From NCBI RefSeq assembly GCF_001458255.1, contig NZ_CYSB01000038.1, forward strand, positions 177,208 to 241,207: 64,000 nt of DNA, read 5' to 3'. The notes under the pieces are model-generated. The model ran no database searches. It was not told the origin of the DNA and saw only the letters and a list, made by a program, of their open reading frames with translations. Origin of the DNA: Thalassovita autumnalis. GTDB lineage: Bacteria > Pseudomonadota > Alphaproteobacteria > Rhodobacterales > Rhodobacteraceae. The stretch's first letter is position 1. Each line of letters begins with the position of its first letter. Of the stretch, positions 24,645-33,860 are shown piece by piece. The position numbers and the translations under genes were made by a program.

Positions 24645-25748
24645 ATGTTTTCGATCGCTCCCAACGCACGTCTGCGCCCGACACCGTTCCTCAATGCGGC
24701 CCGCGCCGAAGGTCTGAAGACCGCGATGGTCTATAACCGTATGGTTTTGCCGGCCTCTTACGGAAATCCAGAAGAAGAATACTGGCGACTGATCAATGGC
24801 GTTTCCATGTGGGATGTCGCGGTGGAACGTCAGGTGCAGATCACCGGCAAAGATGCGGCCAAGCTGGCACAGATCCTCAGCCCGCGTGACCTGAGCAAAT
24901 GCAAACCGGGGCAGGGCAAATATGTGCCGCTGTGCAATCATCGCGGCACGCTGATCAATGATCCCATTCTGCTGAAACATGACGAGGACCGGTTCTGGTT
25001 TTCCATCGCCGACAGCGACATCTGGTTCTGGGCCGGCGCAATTGCTGCCGAGCGTGGCCTTGATGTGCAGATCGAAGAGCCTGACGTCTCCCCGCTGGCG
25101 GTGCAGGGTCCGAAAGCGGTGGAGGTGGTTGCCTCGATCTTTGGCGATTGGGTGCGGGATCTGAAGTACTTCTGGTTCAAAGAAACCGAGTTGGAAGGTA
25201 TGCCCGTGGCCGTGCAGCGCTCGGGTTGGTCGAAACAGGGCGGGTATGAGATTTACCTCAAGGATGGCAGCCAGGGCGATAAGCTTTGGGACATCGTCAA
25301 AGAGGCGGGTGCGCCTTTTGATATTGGGCCCGGTTCACCCACCACGCCGGAACGCACCGAAAGCGGCCTGGTCTCGGTCGGAGGCGATACCGATGCCAAC
25401 ACCAGCCCGTTTGAAGTGCGTCTTGGCCAATATGTTGATCTGGATGTGGAGGACGATGTGGTGGGCATTCGCGCCCTGCGCAAAATCGCCGAGGACGGGC
25501 CGAAACGGCACCAGCTGGGTCTGAAGCTGCAGGGCGATGCCCCCGCGCCGCTGGGCTTTGCCTGGGAGGCCCTGACGAAGGACGGGCGCAAAGTGGGCGA
25601 TATGACCAACTGCACGTGGTCTTTCCGTTTGAAACAGAACATCGGCTATGCGCTGATTTCGGTCGACATGCAGGCCGGGGATCAGGTCATGGTTCAGCGA
25701 CCGGGTGGTGAAGTGGCTGCAGAATTGGTGGAGTTGCCTTTTCTGTGA
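24645..25748 (+). CDS. DmdA-like aminomethyltransferase (GcvT family)
   Basis: 367 residues, the length of DmdA, the tetrahydrofolate-dependent demethylase of dimethylsulfoniopropionate. Stretches typical of DmdA: VYNRMVLP, WDVAVERQVQITGKDA, SPRDLSKC, DVSPLAVQGPKA, DLKYFWFKE and RSGWSKQGGYEIYL. The later DmdA region reading ERIEGGLLSYGND is instead ERTESGLVSVGGD, and the flanking PGSP replaces PGCP, so the substrate pocket probably differs. The start at 24645 has an AGGA site; in-frame ATGs at 24585 and 24627 lack one. It may demethylate DMSP or another N- or S-methyl compound brought in by the transporter downstream. Confidence 0.82.
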   Translation: MFSIAPNARLRPTPFLNAARAEGLKTAMVYNRMVLPASYGNPEEEYWRLINGVSMWDVAVERQVQITGKDAAKLAQILSPRDLSKCKPGQGKYVPLCNHRGTLINDPILLKHDEDRFWFSIADSDIWFWAGAIAAERGLDVQIEEPDVSPLAVQGPKAVEVVASIFGDWVRDLKYFWFKETELEGMPVAVQRSGWSKQGGYEIYLKDGSQGDKLWDIVKEAGAPFDIGPGSPTTPERTESGLVSVGGDTDANTSPFEVRLGQYVDLDVEDDVVGIRALRKIAEDGPKRHQLGLKLQGDAPAPLGFAWEALTKDGRKVGDMTNCTWSFRLKQNIGYALISVDMQAGDQVMVQRPGGEVAAELVELPFL

Positions 25749-25984
25749 ACCCCTATCCGATTGTCATAACTCAGTTTTCTTGGCAGGCTACCCCAAGGGC
25801 AGCTGTGAAAGGCCTTGAAATGCTGTGCAAAGGTCGGGCTACTATAGCCCCCAGCACAGATCCCTTTGCCGCGCGCAGTGCCGCGCCAGATGCGGAGGGC
25901 AAGAGATACCGGCGGTGAGGAACACGCTGGCAGCCATCGCGGGATCCCCTGCGGTGGCTACATCAACAACAGAGGAGAAAATCA

Positions 25985-27547
25985 ATGACACAGATGAACA
26001 AGTCCGGCATCACCCGCCGTGGGCTGCTGCGCGGTGCCACCGCGATGGGCGCCGCTGCGCTGATCCTGCCCGCGGGCATGCGCGCTGCCAGTGCCGCCCC
26101 GAAAAAAGGTGGCGTTCTGCGCATCGGCATGGGCCACGGCAGCACCTCGGACAGTCTGGATCCGGGCACATGGGATAACGCCTATTCGCAGGTATTTGCC
26201 AGCGCTCGCCATAACTACCTGACCGAGATCGACGCCGACGGCCAGCTGGTGCCCGAACTGGCGACCGAGTGGTCCTCACCTGATGCGACCACCTGGACCT
26301 TCAAGATCCGCGAAGGTGTGACCTTCCACAGCGGCAAAACCCTGGACGCCGGCGACGTCATCGCCTCGCTGAACCACCACCGCGGTGAAGACAGTGAATC
26401 GGCCGCCAAGCCGATCGTTTCGTCCATCGTCGACATGAAGGCCGACGGCAGCCACACTGTTGTCATCACCCTGGAAGCAGGCAACGCCGACTTCCCCTTC
26501 ATCATCTCCGATTATCACCTGGCCATCCTGCCCGCCAAAGACGGCAAGATCGATCCGATGACCCTGGACGGCTGCGGCGGCTATGTTGTTGACAGCTTTG
26601 AGCCCGGCGTGCAGGCGACCCTGTCGCGCAACCCGAACTACTGGAAGTCCGATCGCGCCCACTTCGACGGTCTGGAAATCCTGCCGATCGTTGATGCAGC
26701 GGCCCGTCAGAACGCCCTGCTGTCCGGTCAGGTTGATGTGATCGACCGTGTTGACCTCAGCACCGTGCACCTGCTGGAGCGCGCACCGAACGTCAACATC
26801 CTGTCGGTTTCGGGCACCCAGCACTACGTGCTGCCGATGGACAGCCGCGCAGCGCCCTACAGCGACAACAACGTCCGTCTGGCGCTGAAGCACGCGATCA
26901 ACCGGGAAGAGCTGGTCGACAAGATCCTGAACGGTTACGGCTCGGTCGGCAACGACCACCCGATTGGTGTGTCCAACCGTTTCCACGCCTCTGAGCTGGA
27001 ACAGCGCACCTATGACCCGGACAAGGCCAAGTTCTACCTGAAAGAAGCCGGCCTCAGCAGCCTGGACGTGGAACTGTCGACCTCGGAAGCGGCCTTTGGC
27101 GGTGCAACCGATACTGCGGTTCTGTTCTCGGAAAGCGCCAAAGCGGCAGGCATCAACCTGACCGTCAAGCGTGAGCCGGCAGATGGCTACTGGTCCAACG
27201 TCTGGATGCAGAAACCCTTTGTGGCCAGCTACTGGGGTGGTCGTCCGACCGAAGACTGGATGTTCACCACGGCCTATGCCTCGGGTGCATCCTGGAACGA
27301 CAGCTACTGGGAGCATGAGCGCTTCAACAAGCTGCTCACCGAAGCCCGTTCGGAACTGGACGACGCCAAACGCCGCGAGATGTATGTTGAAATGCAGAGC
27401 ATCGTCCGTGACGAAGGCAGCGTGATCGTACCGATGTACGCCAACTACGTGATGGCCCTGTCCAACGCGGTCGCAACCCCTGAAAAAGTTGCCTCGAACT
27501 GGACCATGGACGGCTTCAAAGCTGTTGAGCGCTGGTGGTTCGCGTAA
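25985..27547 (+). CDS. Dipeptide/oligopeptide-type ABC transporter substrate-binding protein (family 5)
   Basis: 520-residue periplasmic binding protein with a Tat-type signal (ITRRGLLRG followed by a hydrophobic stretch, cleavage near ASAAP). The SBP_bac_5 fold is shown by LVPELATEWSSPDATTWTFK, GVTFHSGKTLDAGDVIASL and NNVRLALKHAINREELV. Family 5 proteins bind peptides, opines, nickel or modified amino acids, so the ligand is open. An AGAGGAG site precedes the ATG. It heads a four-gene transporter operon and lies 236 bases after the DmdA-like gene. Confidence 0.92.
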   Translation: MTQMNKSGITRRGLLRGATAMGAAALILPAGMRAASAAPKKGGVLRIGMGHGSTSDSLDPGTWDNAYSQVFASARHNYLTEIDADGQLVPELATEWSSPDATTWTFKIREGVTFHSGKTLDAGDVIASLNHHRGEDSESAAKPIVSSIVDMKADGSHTVVITLEAGNADFPFIISDYHLAILPAKDGKIDPMTLDGCGGYVVDSFEPGVQATLSRNPNYWKSDRAHFDGLEILPIVDAAARQNALLSGQVDVIDRVDLSTVHLLERAPNVNILSVSGTQHYVLPMDSRAAPYSDNNVRLALKHAINREELVDKILNGYGSVGNDHPIGVSNRFHASELEQRTYDPDKAKFYLKEAGLSSLDVELSTSEAAFGGATDTAVLFSESAKAAGINLTVKREPADGYWSNVWMQKPFVASYWGGRPTEDWMFTTAYASGASWNDSYWEHERFNKLLTEARSELDDAKRREMYVEMQSIVRDEGSVIVPMYANYVMALSNAVATPEKVASNWTMDGFKAVERWWFA

Positions 27548-27577
27548 ACCGCGCCGCTCTTTAGCGATTGATATGGG

Positions 27578-27599
27578 CCCGGTGCGGAAACGCGCCGGG
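27578..27599 (+). terminator. Stem-loop after the binding-protein gene
   Basis: Nine-bp stem CCCGGTGCG / CGCGCCGGG with a GAAA tetraloop, 30 bases after the stop and before the permease genes; no T run follows. Probably raises binding-protein mRNA over the downstream genes. Confidence 0.6.
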
Positions 27600-27688
27600 T
27601 CATGCCCCACTCAACCGGGCCATGCCCCACCCACAGGGGGCACAAAACACAAAAATGACCTGTGGGAACAGACGGAGGGACACTACAG

Positions 27689-28642
27689 ATGGCGCATGTC
27701 TGGCGCATGATTGCGCAACGACTTGCCCTAGGATTTCTGACGCTTTTCGTGATTTCGCTGCTGATCTTTGGCGCGACCGAATTGCTGCCCGGCGACTTCG
27801 CCGAGGCCGTCCTGGGACAATCGGCAACCGAAGAGACCGTGGCGGCGATCCGCCGGGATCTCGGGCTCGACCAACCCTTTCACACCCGCTACATCGACTG
27901 GCTGTTTGGCGTCCTGCAGGGGGATTTCGGAAAATCGCTGTCCAATGACCGCCCGGTGCTGGATCTGATCGGCAACCGGCTGGGCAATACCCTGTTCCTG
28001 GCGATCTATGCCGCCTGTCTGGCGGTTCCGCTGTCGCTGGCCCTTGGCATTCTTGCCGCGCTTTTCCGCAATTCGATCTTTGACCGCGTGTCCAACGCGG
28101 CGGCGCTGACCTCAATCTCCTTCCCTGAGTTTTTTGTCGCCTACATTCTGATCCTGTGGCTGGCGCAGGGCGGGCATTTCCCGTCGATTGCACGGCTCAG
28201 CAGCTCGGCCAGCTTGGGCCAGACGCTCTATCAGACCTTCCTGCCGGCGCTGACGCTGACCCTTGTTGTCACCGCCCATATGATGCGGATGACCCGGGCG
28301 GCGATTATCAACCTCTTGGCCAGCCCCTACATTGAAATGGCGCGCCTCAAGGGGATGAGCCCGATGCGGGTGATCCTGAAACACGCGCTGCCCAATGCGC
28401 TGGCCCCGATCATCAACGTTGTGGCACTGAACCTCGCCTATCTGATCACCGGTGTGGTCGTGGTTGAGGTGGTCTTTGTCTACCCGGGCCTTGGCCAGTT
28501 GATGGTGGACAGCGTGACCCGTCGTGACATCCCCGTGGTGCAGGCTGTGGCGCTGATTTTTGCCTCGGCTTATGTGCTGTTGAACCTCACCGCTGACGTG
28601 CTGTCGACCCTGTCGAACCCACGTCTGATGCACCGTCGTTAA
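27689..28642 (+). CDS. ABC transporter permease (DppB family)
   Basis: 317-residue inner-membrane permease with about six transmembrane helices. DppB marks: the N-terminal ELLPGDFAEAVLG stretch, FGKSLSNDRPVLDLIGNRL, the EAA loop ARLKGMSPMRVILKHALPNA and VVEVVFVYPGLGQLMVDSV. A GTG at 27662 could extend the frame, but the ATG at 27689 has a GGAGGG site. Part of the four-gene importer. Confidence 0.92.
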   Translation: MAHVWRMIAQRLALGFLTLFVISLLIFGATELLPGDFAEAVLGQSATEETVAAIRRDLGLDQPFHTRYIDWLFGVLQGDFGKSLSNDRPVLDLIGNRLGNTLFLAIYAACLAVPLSLALGILAALFRNSIFDRVSNAAALTSISFPEFFVAYILILWLAQGGHFPSIARLSSSASLGQTLYQTFLPALTLTLVVTAHMMRMTRAAIINLLASPYIEMARLKGMSPMRVILKHALPNALAPIINVVALNLAYLITGVVVVEVVFVYPGLGQLMVDSVTRRDIPVVQAVALIFASAYVLLNLTADVLSTLSNPRLMHRR

Positions 28643-28654
28643 GGGGGATCTGAT

Positions 28655-29578
28655 ATGTCGTTTCTGATGACCCTTTTCTGGGTGGTTGCAACCGCTCTGG
28701 GCGCGCTGGCATTGGGCTGGCTGTTCCGGGCGGTTTTGGTTCTGGCCACACCGGCCAATATGGCGCGTGAGCTGCGCAAGGCACCGTTGACTGCGTCTTT
28801 CGGGATGCTGGTGATCCTGATCTACGTTGTGGTGGCCCTGTTCGCCCCGCTGATTGCCCCCTTCGCGGAAAGCGAAGTGGTGGGGCGCCAGTATCAGCAG
28901 TGGGACAGCACCTATCTGCTGGGCACCGATAACCTGGGCCGCGATATGCTGACCCGGATGATCTATGGCGCACGTAACACAGTTGGGATCGCCTTCGCCA
29001 CGACGGCGCTGGCCTTCTTTGTCGGCTCCATCCTTGGCCTGCTGGCCGCGGTGGTTGGTGGCTGGCTGGACCAGTTCCTGAGCCGCGTGGTGGACATCCT
29101 GATGGCCATTCCGTCGCTCATCTTCTCGCTCCTGCTGCTGACCATCTTTGGCACCTCGGTGGTGTCGCTGATCCTGGTGATCGCAACAATCGATGCCACC
29201 CGCGTGTTCCGTCTGGCCCGCTCTGTGGCGCAGGGCATCGTGGTGATGGACTACATCGAAGCCGCCAAACTGCGCGGTGAGGGGCTGTGGCACCTGGTGA
29301 CCCGCGAAGTGCTGCCAAACGCGATGGCCCCATTGGTGGCCGAATTTGGTCTGCGCTTCTGCTTTGTGTTCCTGGCCATTTCGGCGCTGTCGTTCCTGGG
29401 CCTTGGCATTCAGCCGCCCACGGCTGACTGGGGATCGATGGTGCGCGACAACGCAACGCTGATCACCTTTGGTGACATCACCCCGCTGCTGCCGGCTGGT
29501 GCAATTGCGCTGCTGACGGTTGCGGTGAACTTTGTGGTGGACTGGCAGCTGCACCGCGCCAGCGGATTGAAGGAGTAA
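28655..29578 (+). CDS. ABC transporter permease (DppC family)
   Basis: 307 residues, about six transmembrane helices. The typical DppC segment is LLGTDNLGRDMLTRMIYGAR, followed by the EAA loop EAAKLRGEGLWHLVTREVLPNA and LSFLGLGIQPPTADWGSMV. A GGGGGA site precedes the ATG, 12 bases after the partner permease. Pairs with it to form the membrane channel. Confidence 0.93.
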   Translation: MSFLMTLFWVVATALGALALGWLFRAVLVLATPANMARELRKAPLTASFGMLVILIYVVVALFAPLIAPFAESEVVGRQYQQWDSTYLLGTDNLGRDMLTRMIYGARNTVGIAFATTALAFFVGSILGLLAAVVGGWLDQFLSRVVDILMAIPSLIFSLLLLTIFGTSVVSLILVIATIDATRVFRLARSVAQGIVVMDYIEAAKLRGEGLWHLVTREVLPNAMAPLVAEFGLRFCFVFLAISALSFLGLGIQPPTADWGSMVRDNATLITFGDITPLLPAGAIALLTVAVNFVVDWQLHRASGLKE

Positions 29579-29582
29579 GCCC

Positions 29583-31211
29583 ATGGCGAATGATAAGACG
29601 CAAGAGCCACTCCTCACCGTGCGCGGCCTTAGGATTGAAGGCAAATCTGAGGATCAGTGGAACGAAATCGTCAAAGGCGTGGACCTGACCCTGCATCGGG
29701 GTGAGGTGCTGGGCCTGATCGGCGAATCCGGCGCGGGCAAATCCACCGTTGGTCTGGCCTCAATGGGCTTCACCCGCGATGGCTGCCGGATTTCCGGGGG
29801 GGAGATCACCTTTGACGGCATCGATCTGCGCAACGCTTCAGCGGCGGACAAACGCGGGTTGCTGGGCAAGCGGATCGCCTATGTGGCGCAATCCGCAGCG
29901 GCCAGTTTCAACCCGGCGCATAAGCTGATTGATCAATACAGCGAAGCGCCGGTGGTGCATTCCGTCATGTCCCGCGCGGATGCTGAGGCGGATGCGGTGG
30001 ATCTTTACCGCCGCATGCAGTTGCCGGATCCTGAACAGATCGGCTTCCGTTATCCGCATCAGGTGTCTGGCGGGCAGCTGCAGCGGGCGATGACGGCCAT
30101 GGCGATGTCCTGTCGGCCCGACCTCATCATCTTTGATGAGCCGACAACCGCGCTGGATGTGACCACCCAGATTGAGGTTTTGGCGGCGATCCGCGACATC
30201 GTGGAACAGTTCAACACCGCTGCGATCTATATCACCCACGATCTGGCGGTTGTGGCGCAGATGGCGGATCGCATCAAAGTGCTGCTGAAAGGCGAAGAGG
30301 TCGAAGAGGCGGACACCCGCTGCATGCTCAGCACCCCGAAGGAGGACTATACCAAGTCGCTCTGGGCGGTGCGCAGCCATGCCCGGCCCGAACAGCCGAA
30401 ACCCGAAGGGGAAACCCCGGTGGTGTCGGTCCGCAACGTGACGGCGGGTTATGGCAAAGTGGATGTGTTGCAGGATGTCAGCTTTGACATTCACAAACGC
30501 CGCACCGTGGCCGTGGTGGGCGAAAGTGGATCGGGGAAATCGACCACCGCCCGGGTGATCACCGGCCTTTTGACGCCGCGCCGTGGTGAGGTGCTGTTTG
30601 ACGGCGAAACGCTGCCTGCGGACTATCGGTCGCGCAGCCGCGATCAGCTGCGGCAGGCGCAGATGATCTATCAGATGGCCGACACCGCGCTGAACCCGAA
30701 ACTGACCATCCGTGAGCTGATCGGTCGCCCGGCACAGATGTATCTGGGCCTGAAAGGCAAGGCGCTGGAGGATCGGGTCAAAGATCTGCTGAACCTGATT
30801 GAGCTGGAGCCGGAGCACTATATCGACCGGCTGCCCTCAGAGCTGTCGGGCGGTCAGAAACAGCGGATTGGCATTGCCCGCGCGCTGGCGGCGGAGCCGA
30901 AATTCATTATCTGCGATGAGGTCACATCGGCGCTGGATCAGCTGGTGGCGGAGGGCATCCTTAAACTGCTGGACCGGCTGCAGGAACAGTTTGATCTGGC
31001 CTATATGTTCATCACCCACGATCTGGCCACAGTGCGCGCCATCGCAGATGAGGTGGTGGTGATGCAGCAGGGTCGGGTGGTTGAACAGGGCGTGAAGTCC
31101 GAGATGTTCCAACCACCGCACCATCCCTACACCGAGCTACTATTGTCTTCGGTGCCTGAGATGGATCCGGATTGGCTCAGCGATCTGTTGGCCAGCCGCG
31201 CCGCGAAATAA
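29583..31211 (+). CDS. Fused dipeptide-type ABC transporter ATPase (DppD-DppF)
   Basis: 542 residues with two complete ATPase modules in one chain. The first has Walker A GESGAGKST, signature VSGGQLQRA and Walker B LIIFDEPTTALD. The second has GESGSGKST, LSGGQKQRIGIARAL and FIICDEVTSALD. The switch histidines are in ITHDLAVVAQM and ITHDLATVRAI. Such fusions are common for family 5 importers. It starts four bases after the permease stop and ends at a strong terminator, closing the operon. Confidence 0.94.
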   Translation: MANDKTQEPLLTVRGLRIEGKSEDQWNEIVKGVDLTLHRGEVLGLIGESGAGKSTVGLASMGFTRDGCRISGGEITFDGIDLRNASAADKRGLLGKRIAYVAQSAAASFNPAHKLIDQYSEAPVVHSVMSRADAEADAVDLYRRMQLPDPEQIGFRYPHQVSGGQLQRAMTAMAMSCRPDLIIFDEPTTALDVTTQIEVLAAIRDIVEQFNTAAIYITHDLAVVAQMADRIKVLLKGEEVEEADTRCMLSTPKEDYTKSLWAVRSHARPEQPKPEGETPVVSVRNVTAGYGKVDVLQDVSFDIHKRRTVAVVGESGSGKSTTARVITGLLTPRRGEVLFDGETLPADYRSRSRDQLRQAQMIYQMADTALNPKLTIRELIGRPAQMYLGLKGKALEDRVKDLLNLIELEPEHYIDRLPSELSGGQKQRIGIARALAAEPKFIICDEVTSALDQLVAEGILKLLDRLQEQFDLAYMFITHDLATVRAIADEVVVMQQGRVVEQGVKSEMFQPPHHPYTELLLSSVPEMDPDWLSDLLASRAAK

Positions 31212-31213
31212 AG

Positions 31214-31242
31214 AAAGGGCGCCCCAAGCGGGCGCCCTTTTT
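31214..31242 (+). terminator. Rho-independent terminator of the peptide-type transporter operon
   Basis: Perfect 11-bp stem AAAGGGCGCCC / GGGCGCCCTTT with a CAAGC loop, running into a T run directly after the ATPase stop. The near-symmetric sequence may also serve the convergent LysR gene. Confidence 0.9.
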
Positions 31243-31266
31243 CTGTTGGGGATCAGATGCTTGCTT

Positions 31267-32145
31267 TTATGATGCGGCCTCAGCGCGCAGCCAGGTGATC
31301 AGCTTGTCGAGGTCCGGTGAGGGCTGGCGCCCCGGCGCGCGCAGCAGATACATGCCCTGGTCCTGCTGATACGCGGCCTGGACCGATGGCACCAAAGTGC
31401 CCGCGGCCATATAGGGCTGGGCAAAGGCATCAAAGACCAGGCAATGCCCCACCCCCTGCGCCGCGACGTCGAGGGCGACACTGGATTGATCAACAACCAT
31501 TGCCGGATCCGGCAGCGGATCGGTCAGGCCCTGACGGTGAAAAAACCGGGTCCAGCTTTCGGTCACGCCAGCGATCTCGATCAGCGGGGCGTGGCGCAGG
31601 GTTTCCAGATCCGGCGCCGTTTTGGCCAGATCGGGGTGGGCCAGGGGCAGAACCTTCCCACGCACCAGTGGTTCGGGCAACACGCCGGTCCATTCGCCCT
31701 GACCATAGCTGATGTCCAGATCCAGCTGTTCACTTTCCACCGTGCCCGCCCAACCCGCGGTGTGCAGCTGCAACCGCACCTCAGGGTGGGCCGCGCGGAA
31801 CCGTGGCAGGCGCGGGATCAACCAGGATTGGGCAAAGCTTTGCAGGCAGCGCAGGCGCAGCGTCGCCTGCTGACCCCGGCCAAACACATCCGTGGTGGCC
31901 AGCGACAGATCGCTGAAGGCTTGCCGCACCGCAGGCAGGTAGTTTTCCCCCAGCCGGGTCAGCAAAAGATGGCGGTTGCGGCGCAGGAACAGCGGATAGC
32001 CCAGCTGACCCTCAAGACTGCGGACCTGATGGCTGATGGCGGCAGGGGTGAGCGCCAGTTCTTCGGCGGCGAGGGTGAAACTGCCAAGCCGTGCAGCAGC
32101 CTCAAAGGCGCGCAGCCAGGGCAGGGGAGGGAGGTTATAGCTCAT
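31267..32145 (-). CDS. LysR-type regulator (GcvA-like)
   Basis: 292 residues. The N-terminal DNA-binding domain reads LRAFEAAARLGSFTLAAEEL and LTPAAISHQVRSLEGQLGYP, followed by a substrate-binding domain (about 90-290). It is divergent from the GMC oxidoreductase gene, with about 100 bases between the starts, and is the likely regulator of that gene and the enolase-family gene behind it. It is similar in type to the LysR at 23478-24425. Confidence 0.92.
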   Translation of the reverse strand: MSYNLPPLPWLRAFEAAARLGSFTLAAEELALTPAAISHQVRSLEGQLGYPLFLRRNRHLLLTRLGENYLPAVRQAFSDLSLATTDVFGRGQQATLRLRCLQSFAQSWLIPRLPRFRAAHPEVRLQLHTAGWAGTVESEQLDLDISYGQGEWTGVLPEPLVRGKVLPLAHPDLAKTAPDLETLRHAPLIEIAGVTESWTRFFHRQGLTDPLPDPAMVVDQSSVALDVAAQGVGHCLVFDAFAQPYMAAGTLVPSVQAAYQQDQGMYLLRAPGRQPSPDLDKLITWLRAEAAS

Positions 32146-32246
32146 CCCCCCTTTTCAAATGAAACAGGGTCGAGAGCAAATGTTTCTTTGTTTGTCACAA
32201 AAGCTTCACCTGCGCCATCTTGGCCAAAACCAAGGAGGGCGCGTGC

Positions 32247-33857
32247 GTGGACAGGTTTGATTACGTCATTATCGGTGCAGGATCAGCAGGTTGCGTGCTG
32301 GCGGATCGGCTGAGCGCCTCTGGCAGGTATCGGGTATTGGTGCTGGAACGGGGGCCGCGTGATCGATCGCTCTGGATCAAGATCCCCGCCGGCTATGGCA
32401 AGCTGTTTTATCATCCCAAGCTGAACTACGGCCTGCAGGCCACCCCATCTGACGCCATTGAGGGCCGGGTGGATTACTGGCCACGGGGCCGCGTGGTTGG
32501 CGGCTCGGGCTCAATCAATGCCATGGTCTATTGCCGTGGTTTGCAGCAGGATTTTGACGATTGGGCCAGCCTTGCGGGGCCTGAGTGGGGCTGGGACGCT
32601 GCCTGCGAAACCTATGACCGGATTGAAACGCATCACCACGCCGATGGCCGCGTTGTCGGCAGCGGCCCGTTGCAGATCACCGACGTGAGTCAGCGCATCC
32701 ACCCGGTCAATCGCCACTATTTCACCGCGTTGGAGCAACAGCAGTTGCCGCAGACTGATGACATGAACGGCCCGCAGCCCGAAGGCGGTGGCATCTACCG
32801 GCTGAACACCTACAAAGGCCGCCGCTGGTCGGCGGCGCAGGCGCATCTGAAACCGGCCCTGCGGCGCAGTAATGTCACCCTGCGCACCGGCGCCGAGGTT
32901 GAACGGATCCTGTTTGACGAAAGCCGCGCCACCGGGGTGGCCTACCGTCGGAACGGGCAACGGGTGGAGGTGCAGGCCGGTCAGGTGATCCTGTCGGCGG
33001 GGGCGGTGCACAGCCCGCAGATCCTGCAACTGTCAGGTCTTGGGCCGGGGCAGGTGCTGCGTGATCTGGGCATTTCGCTGCGGCTGGCCAATGACAATAT
33101 CGGCGGCAATCTGCAGGACCATCTGGGCATTAACTATTATTTCCGCGCGACCGAACCGACATTGAACAACCAACTGGCCCCTTGGTGGGGCAAGGCGCTG
33201 GCCGGGCTGCAATATGTGCTGGCGCGGCGGGGTCCGCTGGCACTGTCGGTGAATCAATGTGGCGGCTTCTTCCGCTCAGGCGCGATTGAGGGGCAAGTGG
33301 ACCAGCAGCTCTATTTCAACCCGGTGACCTATACGACCACCAAGGCCGGCACCCGCAATGTGATCAACCCCGATCCTTTCCCGGGCTTTATCCTTGGCAT
33401 GCAGCCCACCCGGCCCAGCAGCCGTGGTCGGATCGATATCCGCTCTGCCGATCCGGGCACCGCGCCACGGATTGATGCCAACCCCTTGGCGACGGAGGAT
33501 GACCAAAAGGCGGTGATCGCAGGCGGTCGGCTGTGTCAGCAGATCCTTGCAGCGCCTGCGTTGCAGGCCTTGATCGATCAACCGATGTATGGCGATGTGC
33601 AGCAGATGGATGATGCCGCGATCCTGAGCGATTTTCGCGCCCGTTGCGGCACTGTGTTCCACCCGGTGTCGACGGTGCGGATGGGGCTGGATCCGGCCAC
33701 CTCAGCGCTGGACCCGCAGCTGCGGTTGCGCGGCGTTGACGGGCTGCGGGTTGTCGATGCCTCGGCCTTCCCAAACATCACTTCGGGCAATACCAATGCC
33801 CCCACCATGATGCTGGCCCACCGGGCGGCAGATATGATCCTGAAAGACGCGAGTTGA
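32247..33857 (+). CDS. GMC-family oxidoreductase (choline dehydrogenase-like)
   Basis: 536-residue FAD flavoprotein oxidising an alcohol. The FAD motif DYVIIGAGSAGCVLADRLS is at the N-terminus; GRVVGGSGSINAM and the C-terminal HPVSTVRMG (catalytic His) and SGNTNAPTMM are GMC hallmarks. A TTG at 32220 could add nine residues, but the GTG at 32247 has an AGGAGG site eight bases upstream. It resembles BetA/AlkJ-type enzymes; choline is only one option. It is followed after three bases by an enolase-superfamily gene, suggesting a joint sugar- or polyol-like substrate. Confidence 0.9.
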   Translation: MDRFDYVIIGAGSAGCVLADRLSASGRYRVLVLERGPRDRSLWIKIPAGYGKLFYHPKLNYGLQATPSDAIEGRVDYWPRGRVVGGSGSINAMVYCRGLQQDFDDWASLAGPEWGWDAACETYDRIETHHHADGRVVGSGPLQITDVSQRIHPVNRHYFTALEQQQLPQTDDMNGPQPEGGGIYRLNTYKGRRWSAAQAHLKPALRRSNVTLRTGAEVERILFDESRATGVAYRRNGQRVEVQAGQVILSAGAVHSPQILQLSGLGPGQVLRDLGISLRLANDNIGGNLQDHLGINYYFRATEPTLNNQLAPWWGKALAGLQYVLARRGPLALSVNQCGGFFRSGAIEGQVDQQLYFNPVTYTTTKAGTRNVINPDPFPGFILGMQPTRPSSRGRIDIRSADPGTAPRIDANPLATEDDQKAVIAGGRLCQQILAAPALQALIDQPMYGDVQQMDDAAILSDFRARCGTVFHPVSTVRMGLDPATSALDPQLRLRGVDGLRVVDASAFPNITSGNTNAPTMMLAHRAADMILKDAS

Positions 33858-33860
33858 GCC

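Noticed and set aside
28112..29644. Minus-strand open frame of 510 codons rich in His and Gln
   Set aside because: Antisense shadow of two permease genes whose hydrophobic codons give His/Gln/Arg on the other strand.
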